Below are positions 33,438 to 41,559 of a stretch of DNA of 64,000 bases, piece after piece. The stretch comes from Streptomyces broussonetiae (GTDB lineage Bacteria; Actinomycetota; Actinomycetes; Streptomycetales; Streptomycetaceae), in NCBI RefSeq assembly GCF_009796285.1, contig NZ_CP047020.1, positions 8,184,001 through 8,248,000 on the forward strand. Reading direction: 5' to 3'. A program made the position numbers and the translations under genes. The notes beneath the pieces are model-generated. The model saw only the letters and a program-made list of their open reading frames with translations, made no database searches and was not told the origin of the DNA. Each line of letters opens with the position of its first letter. Position 1 is the first letter of the stretch.

Positions 33438-34931
33438 TCAGTTCCCGTGGCCGCCGTGGGCCGCCTCGATCTTCTTCCACGACTTGGGCTGGGCCACCGT
33501 CGTGCCGGCCTTGGCCAGGGACACGGCGTGGGCCGCCGACCCGGCCGGCTTCGACGGCTGGAACAGCCAGGTGCCGAACAGCGCGGCGAGCGGCTTGCCG
33601 GACACCCGCTCGGCGTACCGCTGGAAGTCGGCCACCGAGGCGTTGCCGTACGCGTGCTCCTTGGGCCAGCCCTTGAGGATGCGGAAGAACGCGTCGTCGC
33701 CGACCCGGTCGCGCAGCGCCTGGATGGCGACGGCACCCCGGTCGTAGACGGCGTCGTCGAACTGGTGGTCAGGGCCCGGGTCACCGGGCTTGACCGTCCA
33801 GAAGGCGTCGTCGGCCGGGTGCGAGGCGTACACGTAGTCGGCGAGCTGCTGCGTGGTGCCCTCGCCCTCGTGCTCCGACCACAGCCACTGCGCGTACGTC
33901 GCGAAGCCCTCGTTGAGCCAGATGTCCTTCCAGCCCTTCAGCGACACGTCGTCGCCGTACCACTGGTGGGCCAGTTCGTGCACGACCACCGAGGGGTTGG
34001 CGCCCTTCGCGAACTGCTTCGGGCTGTAGTAGACACGGGTCTGGGTCTCCAGCGCGTACCCGGTGGTGGTGTTCGGAACGTACCCGCCGGCCGAGCTGAA
34101 CGGATACGGCCCGAAGTAGTTGCTGAGCCAGTCGACGATCTCCCCGGTGCGCTCCACGCTGGCCCGCGCGGCTCCGTCGTTGTCGCCGAGGTCCTTGCTG
34201 TAGGCGTTGACGACAGGCACCCCGCCGTCGGAGGTGCCGGTGGTGATGTCGAACTTGCCGATCGCCAGCGTGGCCAGATAGGTGGCCTGCGGCTTGTTCT
34301 GCCGCCAGCTGTAGCGGGTCCAGCCCAGCCGCGAACTGGTCGACTGCAGCGTGCCGTTGGAAATGGCCTGGGTGCCGTCGGGCACCGCCACCGACACGTC
34401 GTAGGTGGCCTTGTCGCTCGGGTGGTCGTTGCTCGGGAACCACCACCAGGCGGCCTCGGGCTCGTCGGCGGCCACCGCGCCGTCCGGGGTGCGGTGCCAG
34501 GTGTTGAAGCCGTACGCGGTCTTCGTCGACGGCACCCCGCTGTAGCGGACGACCACCGTGATCGGCGTGCCCTTGGCCAGCGGTGTCTTGGGCGTGATGA
34601 CCAGCTCGTGCTGCTGGGAGTGCGAGAAGGCCGCCTTCGCGCCGTTGACCCGCACCTCGCTCACGTCCAGCAGGAAGTCCAGGTCGAAGCTGGACAGGTC
34701 CTGGGTGGTCCGCGCCAGGATCGTCGCCGTGCCCTGCAGCTCGTCCGTCCTGGGCTGGTACCGCAGCCTCAGGTCGTAGTGCGAGACGTCATAGCCGCCG
34801 TTGCCGTAGTACGGGTAGTAGGGGTCGCCGATGCCCGGTGCGCCGGGGGTGTAGCTCGCGGCCGATGCCGGGATCGCCAGCAGGAGGGAGGCCGCCGCGA
34901 GTGCGCCCGGCGCGATGATTCTGCGGTGCAC
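33438..34931 (-). CDS. secreted M1-family zinc metallopeptidase
   Basis: 497 residues. The zinc site is His318-Glu-x2-His322 (HELAHQWYGD) with the third ligand Glu341 in NEGFATYAQ, the M1 pattern. A signal peptide is present (RRIIAPGALAAASLLLAIPASAAS), cleaved near Ala-Ser-Ala. The N-terminal beta domain (YDVSHYDLRLRYQPRTDELQG) is typical, but the classical GAMEN motif is not seen: the corresponding place reads SAGGYVPN, as in the bacterial secreted subgroup. GTG start at 34929-34931, preceded by GGAG at seven to eight bases. Divergent from an S15 peptidase: both are exported peptide-degrading enzymes. Confidence 0.9.
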   Translation of the reverse strand: MHRRIIAPGALAAASLLLAIPASAASYTPGAPGIGDPYYPYYGNGGYDVSHYDLRLRYQPRTDELQGTATILARTTQDLSSFDLDFLLDVSEVRVNGAKAAFSHSQQHELVITPKTPLAKGTPITVVVRYSGVPSTKTAYGFNTWHRTPDGAVAADEPEAAWWWFPSNDHPSDKATYDVSVAVPDGTQAISNGTLQSTSSRLGWTRYSWRQNKPQATYLATLAIGKFDITTGTSDGGVPVVNAYSKDLGDNDGAARASVERTGEIVDWLSNYFGPYPFSSAGGYVPNTTTGYALETQTRVYYSPKQFAKGANPSVVVHELAHQWYGDDVSLKGWKDIWLNEGFATYAQWLWSEHEGEGTTQQLADYVYASHPADDAFWTVKPGDPGPDHQFDDAVYDRGAVAIQALRDRVGDDAFFRILKGWPKEHAYGNASVADFQRYAERVSGKPLAALFGTWLFQPSKPAGSAAHAVSLAKAGTTVAQPKSWKKIEAAHGGHGN

Positions 34932-35117
34932 GTCAGCTCCAAGTCGTCGGGAGTGCAAGTGCGTTCGATGGATCACTGCGGAGCCTATTCATTCCCTGTG
35001 ACCCCCTGCCTGTCCACAGCACCCGCTGTCACACGATCGCCATTCAGCCGTCATCCGTCACCCGGGGTCTCGTGGAGCCCTCTTCTGCCGGGGAGTTGAC
35101 CGGAGTACCGTCCGCGC

Positions 35118-37085
35118 ATGCCGAAACGCACGCGCTTCACGATCTGGAGACCGCTCGCGAGCGCGGTCGTCGTCATCCTGACGGCCGCCTTCCTCACCCC
35201 GGTCGCCGCACAGGCCGCCGACCGCGCGGGCCGAACACCCCGCGAGAGCCGACCCGTGTACTCCTACGCCCACGCCATCCGCGAGTCCGTCTGGGTGGAC
35301 ACGGGCTTCGACGGGGACCGGGACGGGAAGCCCGACCGGGTAGCCGCCGACATCGTCCGGCCCGCCGAACCCGCCCGGCAGGGCCACCGGGTGCCTGTCA
35401 TCATGGACGCGAGCCCCTACTTCTCCTGCTGCGGACGCGGCAACGAGAGCCAGGTCAAGACCTACGACGCCCAAGGCCACGTCGTCCAGATGCCGTTGTT
35501 CTACGACAACTACTTCGTGCCCCGCGGCTACGCCTTCGTCGGTGTCGACCTCGCCGGCACCAACCGCTCCGACGGCTGTGTCGACGTCGGCGGCCGCTCC
35601 GACATCCAGTCCGCCAAGGCGGTCGTCGACTGGCTGAACGGCCGTGCCACGGCGTACACCAGCCGTACCGGGACGAAGACCGTCAAGGCCACCTGGACCA
35701 ACGGCGCAACGGGCATGATCGGCAAGAGCTGGGACGCCACGATCGCCAACGGTGTCGCCGCCACCGGCGTCAAGGGCCTGAGGACCATCGTCCCGATCAG
35801 CGGCATCTCCTCCTGGTACGACTACTACTTCGCCCAGGGAGCCCCGCTGTACGACGGCGGCCCCGCCGACCTCGCGGGCGATGTCGAGAGCGACGCGGCC
35901 AAGCCGCACTGCGCGGCCGTGCAGAAGAAGCTCACCGACGGGAGCCCGCGCAGCGGCGACTGGACCTCCCTGTGGACCGAGCGGGACTACGTCAAGGACG
36001 CCGCCAAGGTGCGCGCGAGCGTGTTCCTGGTCCACGGGATGCAGGACCTCAACGTCCGCACCAAGCACTTCGGCCAGTGGTGGGACGCCCTCGCCCAGCA
36101 CGGCGTCGAGCGCAAGATCTGGCTCTCCCAGACCGGGCACGTCGACCCCTTCGACTACCGGCGCGGCGCCTGGGTGGACACCCTGCACCGCTGGTTCGAC
36201 CACGAACTCCTCGGCTACGACAACGGCATCGACCGCGAGCCGATGGCCGACATCGAGCGCCACCCCGACCAGTGGGTCACCTCCCGCGTCTGGCCCCCGC
36301 AGACCACCCGCGCCACCGCCCTGCACCCGGCCCCCGGCACCCGGGCCGGCGTCGGCACGCTCGGCCTGCGCCGGGCCGGCGGCACCGCGGCCTTCACCGA
36401 CGACCCGAAGCTGAGCGAGACCGACTGGGCGGCCCACCTCACCACGCCGACACCCGAGAAGTCCGGCTTCCTCACCGCACCGCTCACCCACGACCTACGG
36501 CTGTCCGGCTCGTCCACGGTCACGGTGACGGCGACCCCGACCACCGCCTCGGCCCACCTGTCAGCGGTTCTGGTCGACGTCGGCCCGGACACCATCCGCG
36601 ACTACGCCGACGCGGCCGAGGGCATCACCACACTGACGAACCGCACCTGCTGGGGTGAGAGCACGGCCGGGGACAGCGCCTGCTTCAAGGCGACCAAGGC
36701 CAGGACGACCAAGGTCGACTACACCGTGTTCAGCCGCGGCTGGGCCGACCTCGGCCACTACGCCTCGCTCGGCAAGGGCGTCCCGCTCACCCCGGGCAGG
36801 GCCTACACGATGACCCTCGACCTGGCCGCCACCGACCACGTTGTCCCCCAGGGACACCGCCTGGCCCTGATCATCGCGGGCACCGACAAGGACCTCATCG
36901 ACCCGCCGTCCACCAAGCCCACCCTGACCGTCGACCTGTCCGCCACGACGGCCCGCCTCCCGCTGGTCGGCGGCCCGGCGGCCTTCGCCCGCGCCACGTC
37001 CGGCGGCGCGGTCACGCAGCCCACCCCGGGCATCCTGATGGGCGTCCGCACCCCGGCCGCCGTCCGGCACCTCCCGGCGAGCTGA
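35118..37085 (+). CDS. secreted Xaa-Pro dipeptidyl-peptidase (S15 family)
   Basis: 655 residues. Signal peptide: basic start, LASAVVVILTAAFLTPVAAQA, cleavage near Ala-Gln-Ala. The catalytic domain follows (WVDTGFDGDRDGKPDRVAADIVRP, PVIMDASPYF, GYAFVGVDLAGTNRSDGC), with the nucleophile Ser in GMIGKSWDAT, Asp in HGMQDLNV and His in QTGHVDPF. The C-terminal third is the galactose-binding-like XPD_C domain (SDDPK-like FTDDPKLSETD, VDYTVFSRGWADLG). It removes X-Pro dipeptides from proline-rich peptides outside the cell. ATG at 35118. Confidence 0.9.
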   Translation: MPKRTRFTIWRPLASAVVVILTAAFLTPVAAQAADRAGRTPRESRPVYSYAHAIRESVWVDTGFDGDRDGKPDRVAADIVRPAEPARQGHRVPVIMDASPYFSCCGRGNESQVKTYDAQGHVVQMPLFYDNYFVPRGYAFVGVDLAGTNRSDGCVDVGGRSDIQSAKAVVDWLNGRATAYTSRTGTKTVKATWTNGATGMIGKSWDATIANGVAATGVKGLRTIVPISGISSWYDYYFAQGAPLYDGGPADLAGDVESDAAKPHCAAVQKKLTDGSPRSGDWTSLWTERDYVKDAAKVRASVFLVHGMQDLNVRTKHFGQWWDALAQHGVERKIWLSQTGHVDPFDYRRGAWVDTLHRWFDHELLGYDNGIDREPMADIERHPDQWVTSRVWPPQTTRATALHPAPGTRAGVGTLGLRRAGGTAAFTDDPKLSETDWAAHLTTPTPEKSGFLTAPLTHDLRLSGSSTVTVTATPTTASAHLSAVLVDVGPDTIRDYADAAEGITTLTNRTCWGESTAGDSACFKATKARTTKVDYTVFSRGWADLGHYASLGKGVPLTPGRAYTMTLDLAATDHVVPQGHRLALIIAGTDKDLIDPPSTKPTLTVDLSATTARLPLVGGPAAFARATSGGAVTQPTPGILMGVRTPAAVRHLPAS

Positions 37086-37119
37086 CGGCGCAGGCGGCCG
37101 GGAGCACAGGGCGTCCCGC

Positions 37120-38058
37120 TCAGACTCCGGCAGAGGCCAGCCCGGCCGCCTCCCGCGCACACCCCCAGGCCACCGTCACCCCGGCACCGCCGTGCCCGTA
37201 GTTGTGCACCAGTGCGCGACCGTCCGGCAGAAGTTCCCGTTCGAGCCGTACGGCGCTGCGGGCCGGCCGCAGCCCCACCCGGTGCGCCAGGATCCGGGCA
37301 CCGGCGACCTCCGGGCGGATCTCCGCGCAGCGGGCGACGATCGCCGTGGCGGTGGCCGGGACCGGCTCCAGGGACCAGTCGCCTTCCTCCGCCGTACCGC
37401 CCAACAGCAGGCCGTACGGCTGCGGGATGAAGTACGTCGAGGCCGCGCAGGAGTGGTCGACGGAGGTGAACCACGTCGTGATCCCCGGGTTCTCCACCAC
37501 GACCAGCTGCCCGCGCACCGGATGCAGCTGCGGGTCCGGTACCAGCGAACGGGCTCCGAGGCCCGCGCAGTTGACGACGACACGGGCGGGCACCGCGGCC
37601 AGATCGGTGACCTCGCGGATCTCCACCTCCCCGCCGGCCTTCGCCAACCGCTCCCGCAGCCAGGCCAGATGCGTCGGCATGTCGATCACCGGCAGCCGCG
37701 CCGCCACGCCGTCGGCGGTCTCCCGCAGCCCCGGCACCCGGCCCGCCCAGTCGCCCAGCTCGTCCAGCCGGGTCCCCCGGTGTACGCCGTCGACCAGGCG
37801 TACACCCGTCTCCTGCGGCCGTCGCGCCTGCTCCTCGTACACGGCGAGGGACTCCAGCGCCCAGGCGCCGACCAGCAGCTCGGGTGCGATGCGGTACGGC
37901 CACCACAGGCCGCCGGCGACCGCCGAGGTCGTACGCTCGGCGGGCTCCCGCGCCCACACCCGCACCCGCCGCCCGGACTCGGCCAGCAGCACGGCCGTCG
38001 TCAGCCCGGCGGCCCCGCCTCCGACCACGATCACTTCGTCATTCGGCTCGCTGTCCAC
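37120..38058 (-). CDS. FAD-dependent D-amino-acid oxidase-like protein
   Basis: 312 residues, DAO fold. The FAD-binding start is EVIVVGGGAAGLTTAVLLAESGRRVRVWAREP; further family pieces are TSAVAGGLWWPYR, VVNCAGLGARSLVPDPQLHPVRGQLVVVENPG, LLLGGTAEEGDW, RILAHRVGLRPARSAVRLER and the C-terminal NYGHGGAGVTVAWGCA (all in pieces). These match D-amino-acid oxidase, including the Arg that binds the substrate carboxylate. GTG start at 38056-38058. Convergent with the S15 peptidase; divergent from a conserved hypothetical gene 77 bases away. Confidence 0.88.
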   Translation of the reverse strand: MDSEPNDEVIVVGGGAAGLTTAVLLAESGRRVRVWAREPAERTTSAVAGGLWWPYRIAPELLVGAWALESLAVYEEQARRPQETGVRLVDGVHRGTRLDELGDWAGRVPGLRETADGVAARLPVIDMPTHLAWLRERLAKAGGEVEIREVTDLAAVPARVVVNCAGLGARSLVPDPQLHPVRGQLVVVENPGITTWFTSVDHSCAASTYFIPQPYGLLLGGTAEEGDWSLEPVPATATAIVARCAEIRPEVAGARILAHRVGLRPARSAVRLERELLPDGRALVHNYGHGGAGVTVAWGCAREAAGLASAGV

Positions 38059-38135
38059 GCCTGGACGATAAGCCCTGTCCGAGCGAACCTGTCATGCTGC
38101 GCTCACAACCGCTCCGGTGTGGGGATACTCACAAC

Positions 38136-39167
38136 ATGTCTGCCGCATACGCGACCTTCGGCCTGGCACCGGCGACCCGCGCCGGCGCCGTCCTCGCCGA
38201 CGGCGGGTACCAGGTCCACCGCGACTTCGTGGACTTCGTCGTGGACGGCCGTCCGCTGCTGTTCCAGCTGTCCGACCTGGACGCGGTCTCCCCGCTCGCC
38301 TCGGACGTCCCGCCCGCCATCTTCACCGAACAGGTACGCGCGCTGCTGCTGGAGGCCGAGCCGCCGCTCCCGGACGGCCGGTTCGTCCTCTACGGCTGTC
38401 CCGAGTGCGAGGACCTGGCCTGTGGTGCGGTCACCGCCGTCATCGAGCGCGACGGCGAGGACTACGTCTGGCGGGACTTCGTCTGGCAGACGGACGAGCA
38501 CGCCGATCCGGAGCGCAACGGCTATCCCGGCATAGGGCCGTTCCGCTTCCACGGCCCCGGCTACCGCGCCGCCCTGACCGCCCTGCGCGACGGCTGCGGC
38601 GCGCCCCGCCGCCGGGTGCTGCTGATCGGCGCCCGGGTCGCCGTCCTCGCCCGGCTGGCCGCGGCGCTGCGCACCATCGGCATCGGCACCGACATCACCC
38701 AGGACGCGAGCGCGGTCCCCGCCGAGGAACTGCGCGGCTACGGCGCGGTCGCCTTCGGCCGGGCGGTGGGCGAGGCCGAACGGGCCGCCGTCCTGGCCGC
38801 GTTCGAGCGCGCCGGGGTGGAGATCGCGGTGGTGGACGGCCTCGCCCCGATCGTGCCGCTGCTCGTCGCCCAGATCGAGCAGGCACTGGACCACGGCCCG
38901 CGCCCGCGGCGCCTGCTGACCGCGCTGGCCGCCGCCGGCGACGCCGCGGACGTCGAGGTGAGCGCGCCGTGCCGGGTGCGGATCACCGCGTACCGTCTCG
39001 ACCGGCTCCGCCGCACCCATGGCCACGAGGTGTTCGACGGCACCCTAGAACCCGGCCGGCACCGCGTCGCCCTGGTCCCACGGGCGGTCAAGGGGGAGGC
39101 GTACCTCGTCGCCCGGACGGCGTCGGGCGTGCTCGCGGCACCGGTGACCGGCGGGAAACGGAGCTGA
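38136..39167 (+). CDS. conserved hypothetical protein, 343 aa
   Basis: I do not recognise a named family. Residues about 1-60 contain DFVVDGRPLLFQLSDLDAVSPL. A cysteine group follows at about residues 86-95 (YGCPECEDLACG), which could bind a metal, then ERDGEDYVWRDFVWQ. From about residue 160 there is a Rossmann-like stretch RRVLLIGARVAVLARLAAALRTIG and DAALDHG-type helices. The last 60 residues (RVRITAYRLDRLRRTHGHEVFDG) form a separate small domain. ATG at 38136-38138. It lies 36 bases upstream of an ABC-F gene, possibly co-transcribed. Confidence 0.75.
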   Translation: MSAAYATFGLAPATRAGAVLADGGYQVHRDFVDFVVDGRPLLFQLSDLDAVSPLASDVPPAIFTEQVRALLLEAEPPLPDGRFVLYGCPECEDLACGAVTAVIERDGEDYVWRDFVWQTDEHADPERNGYPGIGPFRFHGPGYRAALTALRDGCGAPRRRVLLIGARVAVLARLAAALRTIGIGTDITQDASAVPAEELRGYGAVAFGRAVGEAERAAVLAAFERAGVEIAVVDGLAPIVPLLVAQIEQALDHGPRPRRLLTALAAAGDAADVEVSAPCRVRITAYRLDRLRRTHGHEVFDGTLEPGRHRVALVPRAVKGEAYLVARTASGVLAAPVTGGKRS

Positions 39168-39203
39168 GCGCGGGGCGGCGGGCCCATTAGGATCGACGTC
39201 CTG

Positions 39204-40844
39204 ATGACTGCCACCCTCGTCGCCAAGAACCTCGCCGCCGGGCACGGCGACCGCTCCCTCTTCTCCGGGCTCGACCTCGTCGTCGCGCCCGGCGATGTGA
39301 TCGGGCTGGTCGGTGCCAACGGCGCGGGCAAGTCCACGCTGCTGAAGATGCTCGCCGGGCTCGTCGCGCCCGAGCAGGGCGAGCTGCGGCTGTCCCCGCC
39401 CGCCGCGACCGTCGGCCATCTGCCGCAGGAGCCGGAGCGCAGGCCGGGCGAGACCGTGCGCGCGTTCCTGGCCCGCCGCACCGGCGTCGCCGAGGCCCAG
39501 CGCGTCATGGACGAGGCCACCCAGGCCCTGGTCGACGGCGCGCCCGGTGCCGACGACGCCTACGCGCTGAGCCTCGATCGCTGGCTGAACCTGGGCGGCG
39601 CGGACCTGGAGGAACGCGCGGAGGAGGTCGCCGACTCCCTCGGCCTTGCGGTCGGCCTCGACCAGCCGATGACCTCCCTCTCCGGCGGCCAGGCGGCCCG
39701 GGCCGGCCTCGCCTCGCTCCTGCTGTCCCGTTACGACGTCTTCCTCCTCGACGAGCCCACCAACGACCTCGACCTCGACGGCCTGGAGCGGCTGGAGCGC
39801 TTCGTCACCGGCCTGCGCGCGGGCACGGTCGTCGTCAGCCACGACCGCGAGTTCCTCACCCGCACGGTCACCAAGGTCCTCGAACTCGACCTCGCCCAGC
39901 GGCAGATCAACCTCTACGGCGGCGGCTACGAGGCCTACCTGGAGGAGCGCGAGGTGGCCCGCCGGCACGCCCGCGAGGAGTACGACGAGTTCGAGGGGAA
40001 GAAGAACGCCCTGGAGGAACGCGGGCGGATGCAGCGGTCCTGGATGGACAAGGGCGTCAAGAACGCCCGGCGCAAGGCCGGCAACGACAACGACAAGATC
40101 GGCCGCAAGTTCCGCAGCGAGGCCAGCGAGAAGCAGGCCGCCAAGGCCCGGCAGACCCAGCGCATGATCGAGCGGCTGGACGTGGTCGAGGAGCCGCGCA
40201 AGGAGTGGGAGCTGCGGATGGAGATCGCCTCCGCACCACGCTCCGGCGCCGTCGTGGCGGCCCTGCGGGACGCCGAGGTCCGGCGCGGCGGTTTCACCTT
40301 CGGCCCGGTCTCCCTGCAGATCGACTGGGCGGACCGGGTCGCGATCACCGGGGCCAACGGCGCCGGCAAGTCCACCCTGCTCGGCGCGCTGCTCGGCCGT
40401 GTCCCGCTCGACGCGGGCCACGCCGCCCTGGGCTCCGGCGTCCTGGTCGGCGAGGTCGACCAGGCCCGCGGTCTGTTCCACGGCTCCGAGACACTCCTCG
40501 ACGCCTTCTGCGCGGCCGTCCCCGACACCGAGCCGGTCGAAGTGCGCACGCTGCTCGCCAAGTTCGGCCTGAAGTCCGAGCACGTGCTGCGCCCGGCCGC
40601 GACCCTCTCCCCGGGTGAACGCACCCGCGCCGCCCTCGCCCTGCTCCAGGGCCGGGGCGTCAACCTGCTGGTCCTGGACGAGCCGACGAACCATCTCGAC
40701 CTGCCCGCCATCGAGCAACTGGAGTCGGCCCTCGACACCTACACCGGCACCCTCCTGCTGGTCACCCACGACCGCCGCATGCTGGACGCGGTGCGGGTGG
40801 GCCGGCGCCTGGAGGTGGCGGACGGGAAGGTGACGGAGCGGTAG
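39204..40844 (+). CDS. ABC-F family ATPase, second copy
   Basis: 546 residues, two ABC domains: Walker A GANGAGKST, signature SLSGGQ and LLDEPTNDLDLDG in the first; GANGAGKST, LSPGERTRAAL and VLDEPTNHLDLPA in the second. The linker (residues about 215-330) is Glu/Arg/Lys-rich (EYDEFEGKKNALEERGRMQRSW, KAGNDNDKIGRKFRSEASEKQ). ABC-F proteins work on the ribosome. Unlike the one at 18382, it has no long leader: TAGGAT is at 39187-39192 and the ATG follows after about 11 bases without a ribosome site, suggesting near-leaderless constitutive expression and a housekeeping role. Confidence 0.88.
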   Translation: MTATLVAKNLAAGHGDRSLFSGLDLVVAPGDVIGLVGANGAGKSTLLKMLAGLVAPEQGELRLSPPAATVGHLPQEPERRPGETVRAFLARRTGVAEAQRVMDEATQALVDGAPGADDAYALSLDRWLNLGGADLEERAEEVADSLGLAVGLDQPMTSLSGGQAARAGLASLLLSRYDVFLLDEPTNDLDLDGLERLERFVTGLRAGTVVVSHDREFLTRTVTKVLELDLAQRQINLYGGGYEAYLEEREVARRHAREEYDEFEGKKNALEERGRMQRSWMDKGVKNARRKAGNDNDKIGRKFRSEASEKQAAKARQTQRMIERLDVVEEPRKEWELRMEIASAPRSGAVVAALRDAEVRRGGFTFGPVSLQIDWADRVAITGANGAGKSTLLGALLGRVPLDAGHAALGSGVLVGEVDQARGLFHGSETLLDAFCAAVPDTEPVEVRTLLAKFGLKSEHVLRPAATLSPGERTRAALALLQGRGVNLLVLDEPTNHLDLPAIEQLESALDTYTGTLLLVTHDRRMLDAVRVGRRLEVADGKVTER

Positions 40845-40868
40845 CGCACCGCGGGGCCCGCGGTGCGC
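40844..40868. terminator. strong hairpin between the ABC-F and DinB genes
   Basis: GCGCACCGCGGG (40844-40855) is the exact reverse complement of CCCGCGGTGCGC (40857-40868). The hairpin begins at the last base of the stop codon and lies between convergent genes, so it probably serves both. Confidence 0.8.
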
Positions 40869-40886
40869 CATCGGGCCTGCGGGGCT

Positions 40887-41456
40887 CTACGAGCAGCGCG
40901 CCGCGGCTTCTTTCGCCGCCTCTTCGACCCGGCCGGCGTGCCCGGGATCGTACGGTGCGACATGGACGCCGTCCGGCCGCAGGCCCACCGTGCCGTCGAT
41001 CAGTTCGCGCACGATGTCCGCGTGTCCGGCGTGCCGGTGGGTCTCGGCGATCATGTGGGTGAGCACCCGGTGCAGTGTGATCTCGCGTGGTGCGCCCGGC
41101 ACCCGGCCGACCGCGTCCAGGGAGAGCACGGCGATCGTGTCGTCGGCGTGGGCCCACGCCCGGCGGTATCCGGAGACGATGTCCTCGCGTGACTCGTCGG
41201 CCCGCGCCCACAGGTCGCTGTCGGGCGCGGCGTCCCCGGTGAACCACAGCGGGGTGCCCGCGAAGGGCCGTCCGAAAGCCGCCCCCAGGTACAGGGCCTC
41301 GGCACCGGTCAGATGCTTGACCAGGCCGAGCAGATTGGTGCCCGTCGGGGTCAGCGGGCGGCGGACGTCGTACTCGGACAGGCCCTCGAGCTTCCACAGC
41401 AGTACGTCGCGGGCGTCCTGGAGGTAGACCCGCAGGTCGTCCTTGGCATCGGTCAT
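40887..41456 (-). CDS. DinB-family (DUF664) putative metal-dependent protein
   Basis: 189 residues, four-helix DinB/YfiT-like fold. The three metal-binding His of this fold are suggested by GLVKHLTGAEALYLG, TLHRVLTHMIAETHRHAGHADIVREL and the DESREDIV helix. Members include mycothiol-dependent enzymes in actinobacteria, but the presence of this fold does not prove that activity. ATG at 41454-41456. Convergent with the second ABC-F gene. Confidence 0.85.
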   Translation of the reverse strand: MTDAKDDLRVYLQDARDVLLWKLEGLSEYDVRRPLTPTGTNLLGLVKHLTGAEALYLGAAFGRPFAGTPLWFTGDAAPDSDLWARADESREDIVSGYRRAWAHADDTIAVLSLDAVGRVPGAPREITLHRVLTHMIAETHRHAGHADIVRELIDGTVGLRPDGVHVAPYDPGHAGRVEEAAKEAAARCS

Positions 41457-41559
41457 GAGGGCAGTCTGCCGGTCGGACGACCTTCGTCCACCGGATTTCT
41501 TCCCTCGCGGCGGGGGGGCTGCACGGGGGCCGGACCCGGTGGCTCCGGCCCCCGTCGCC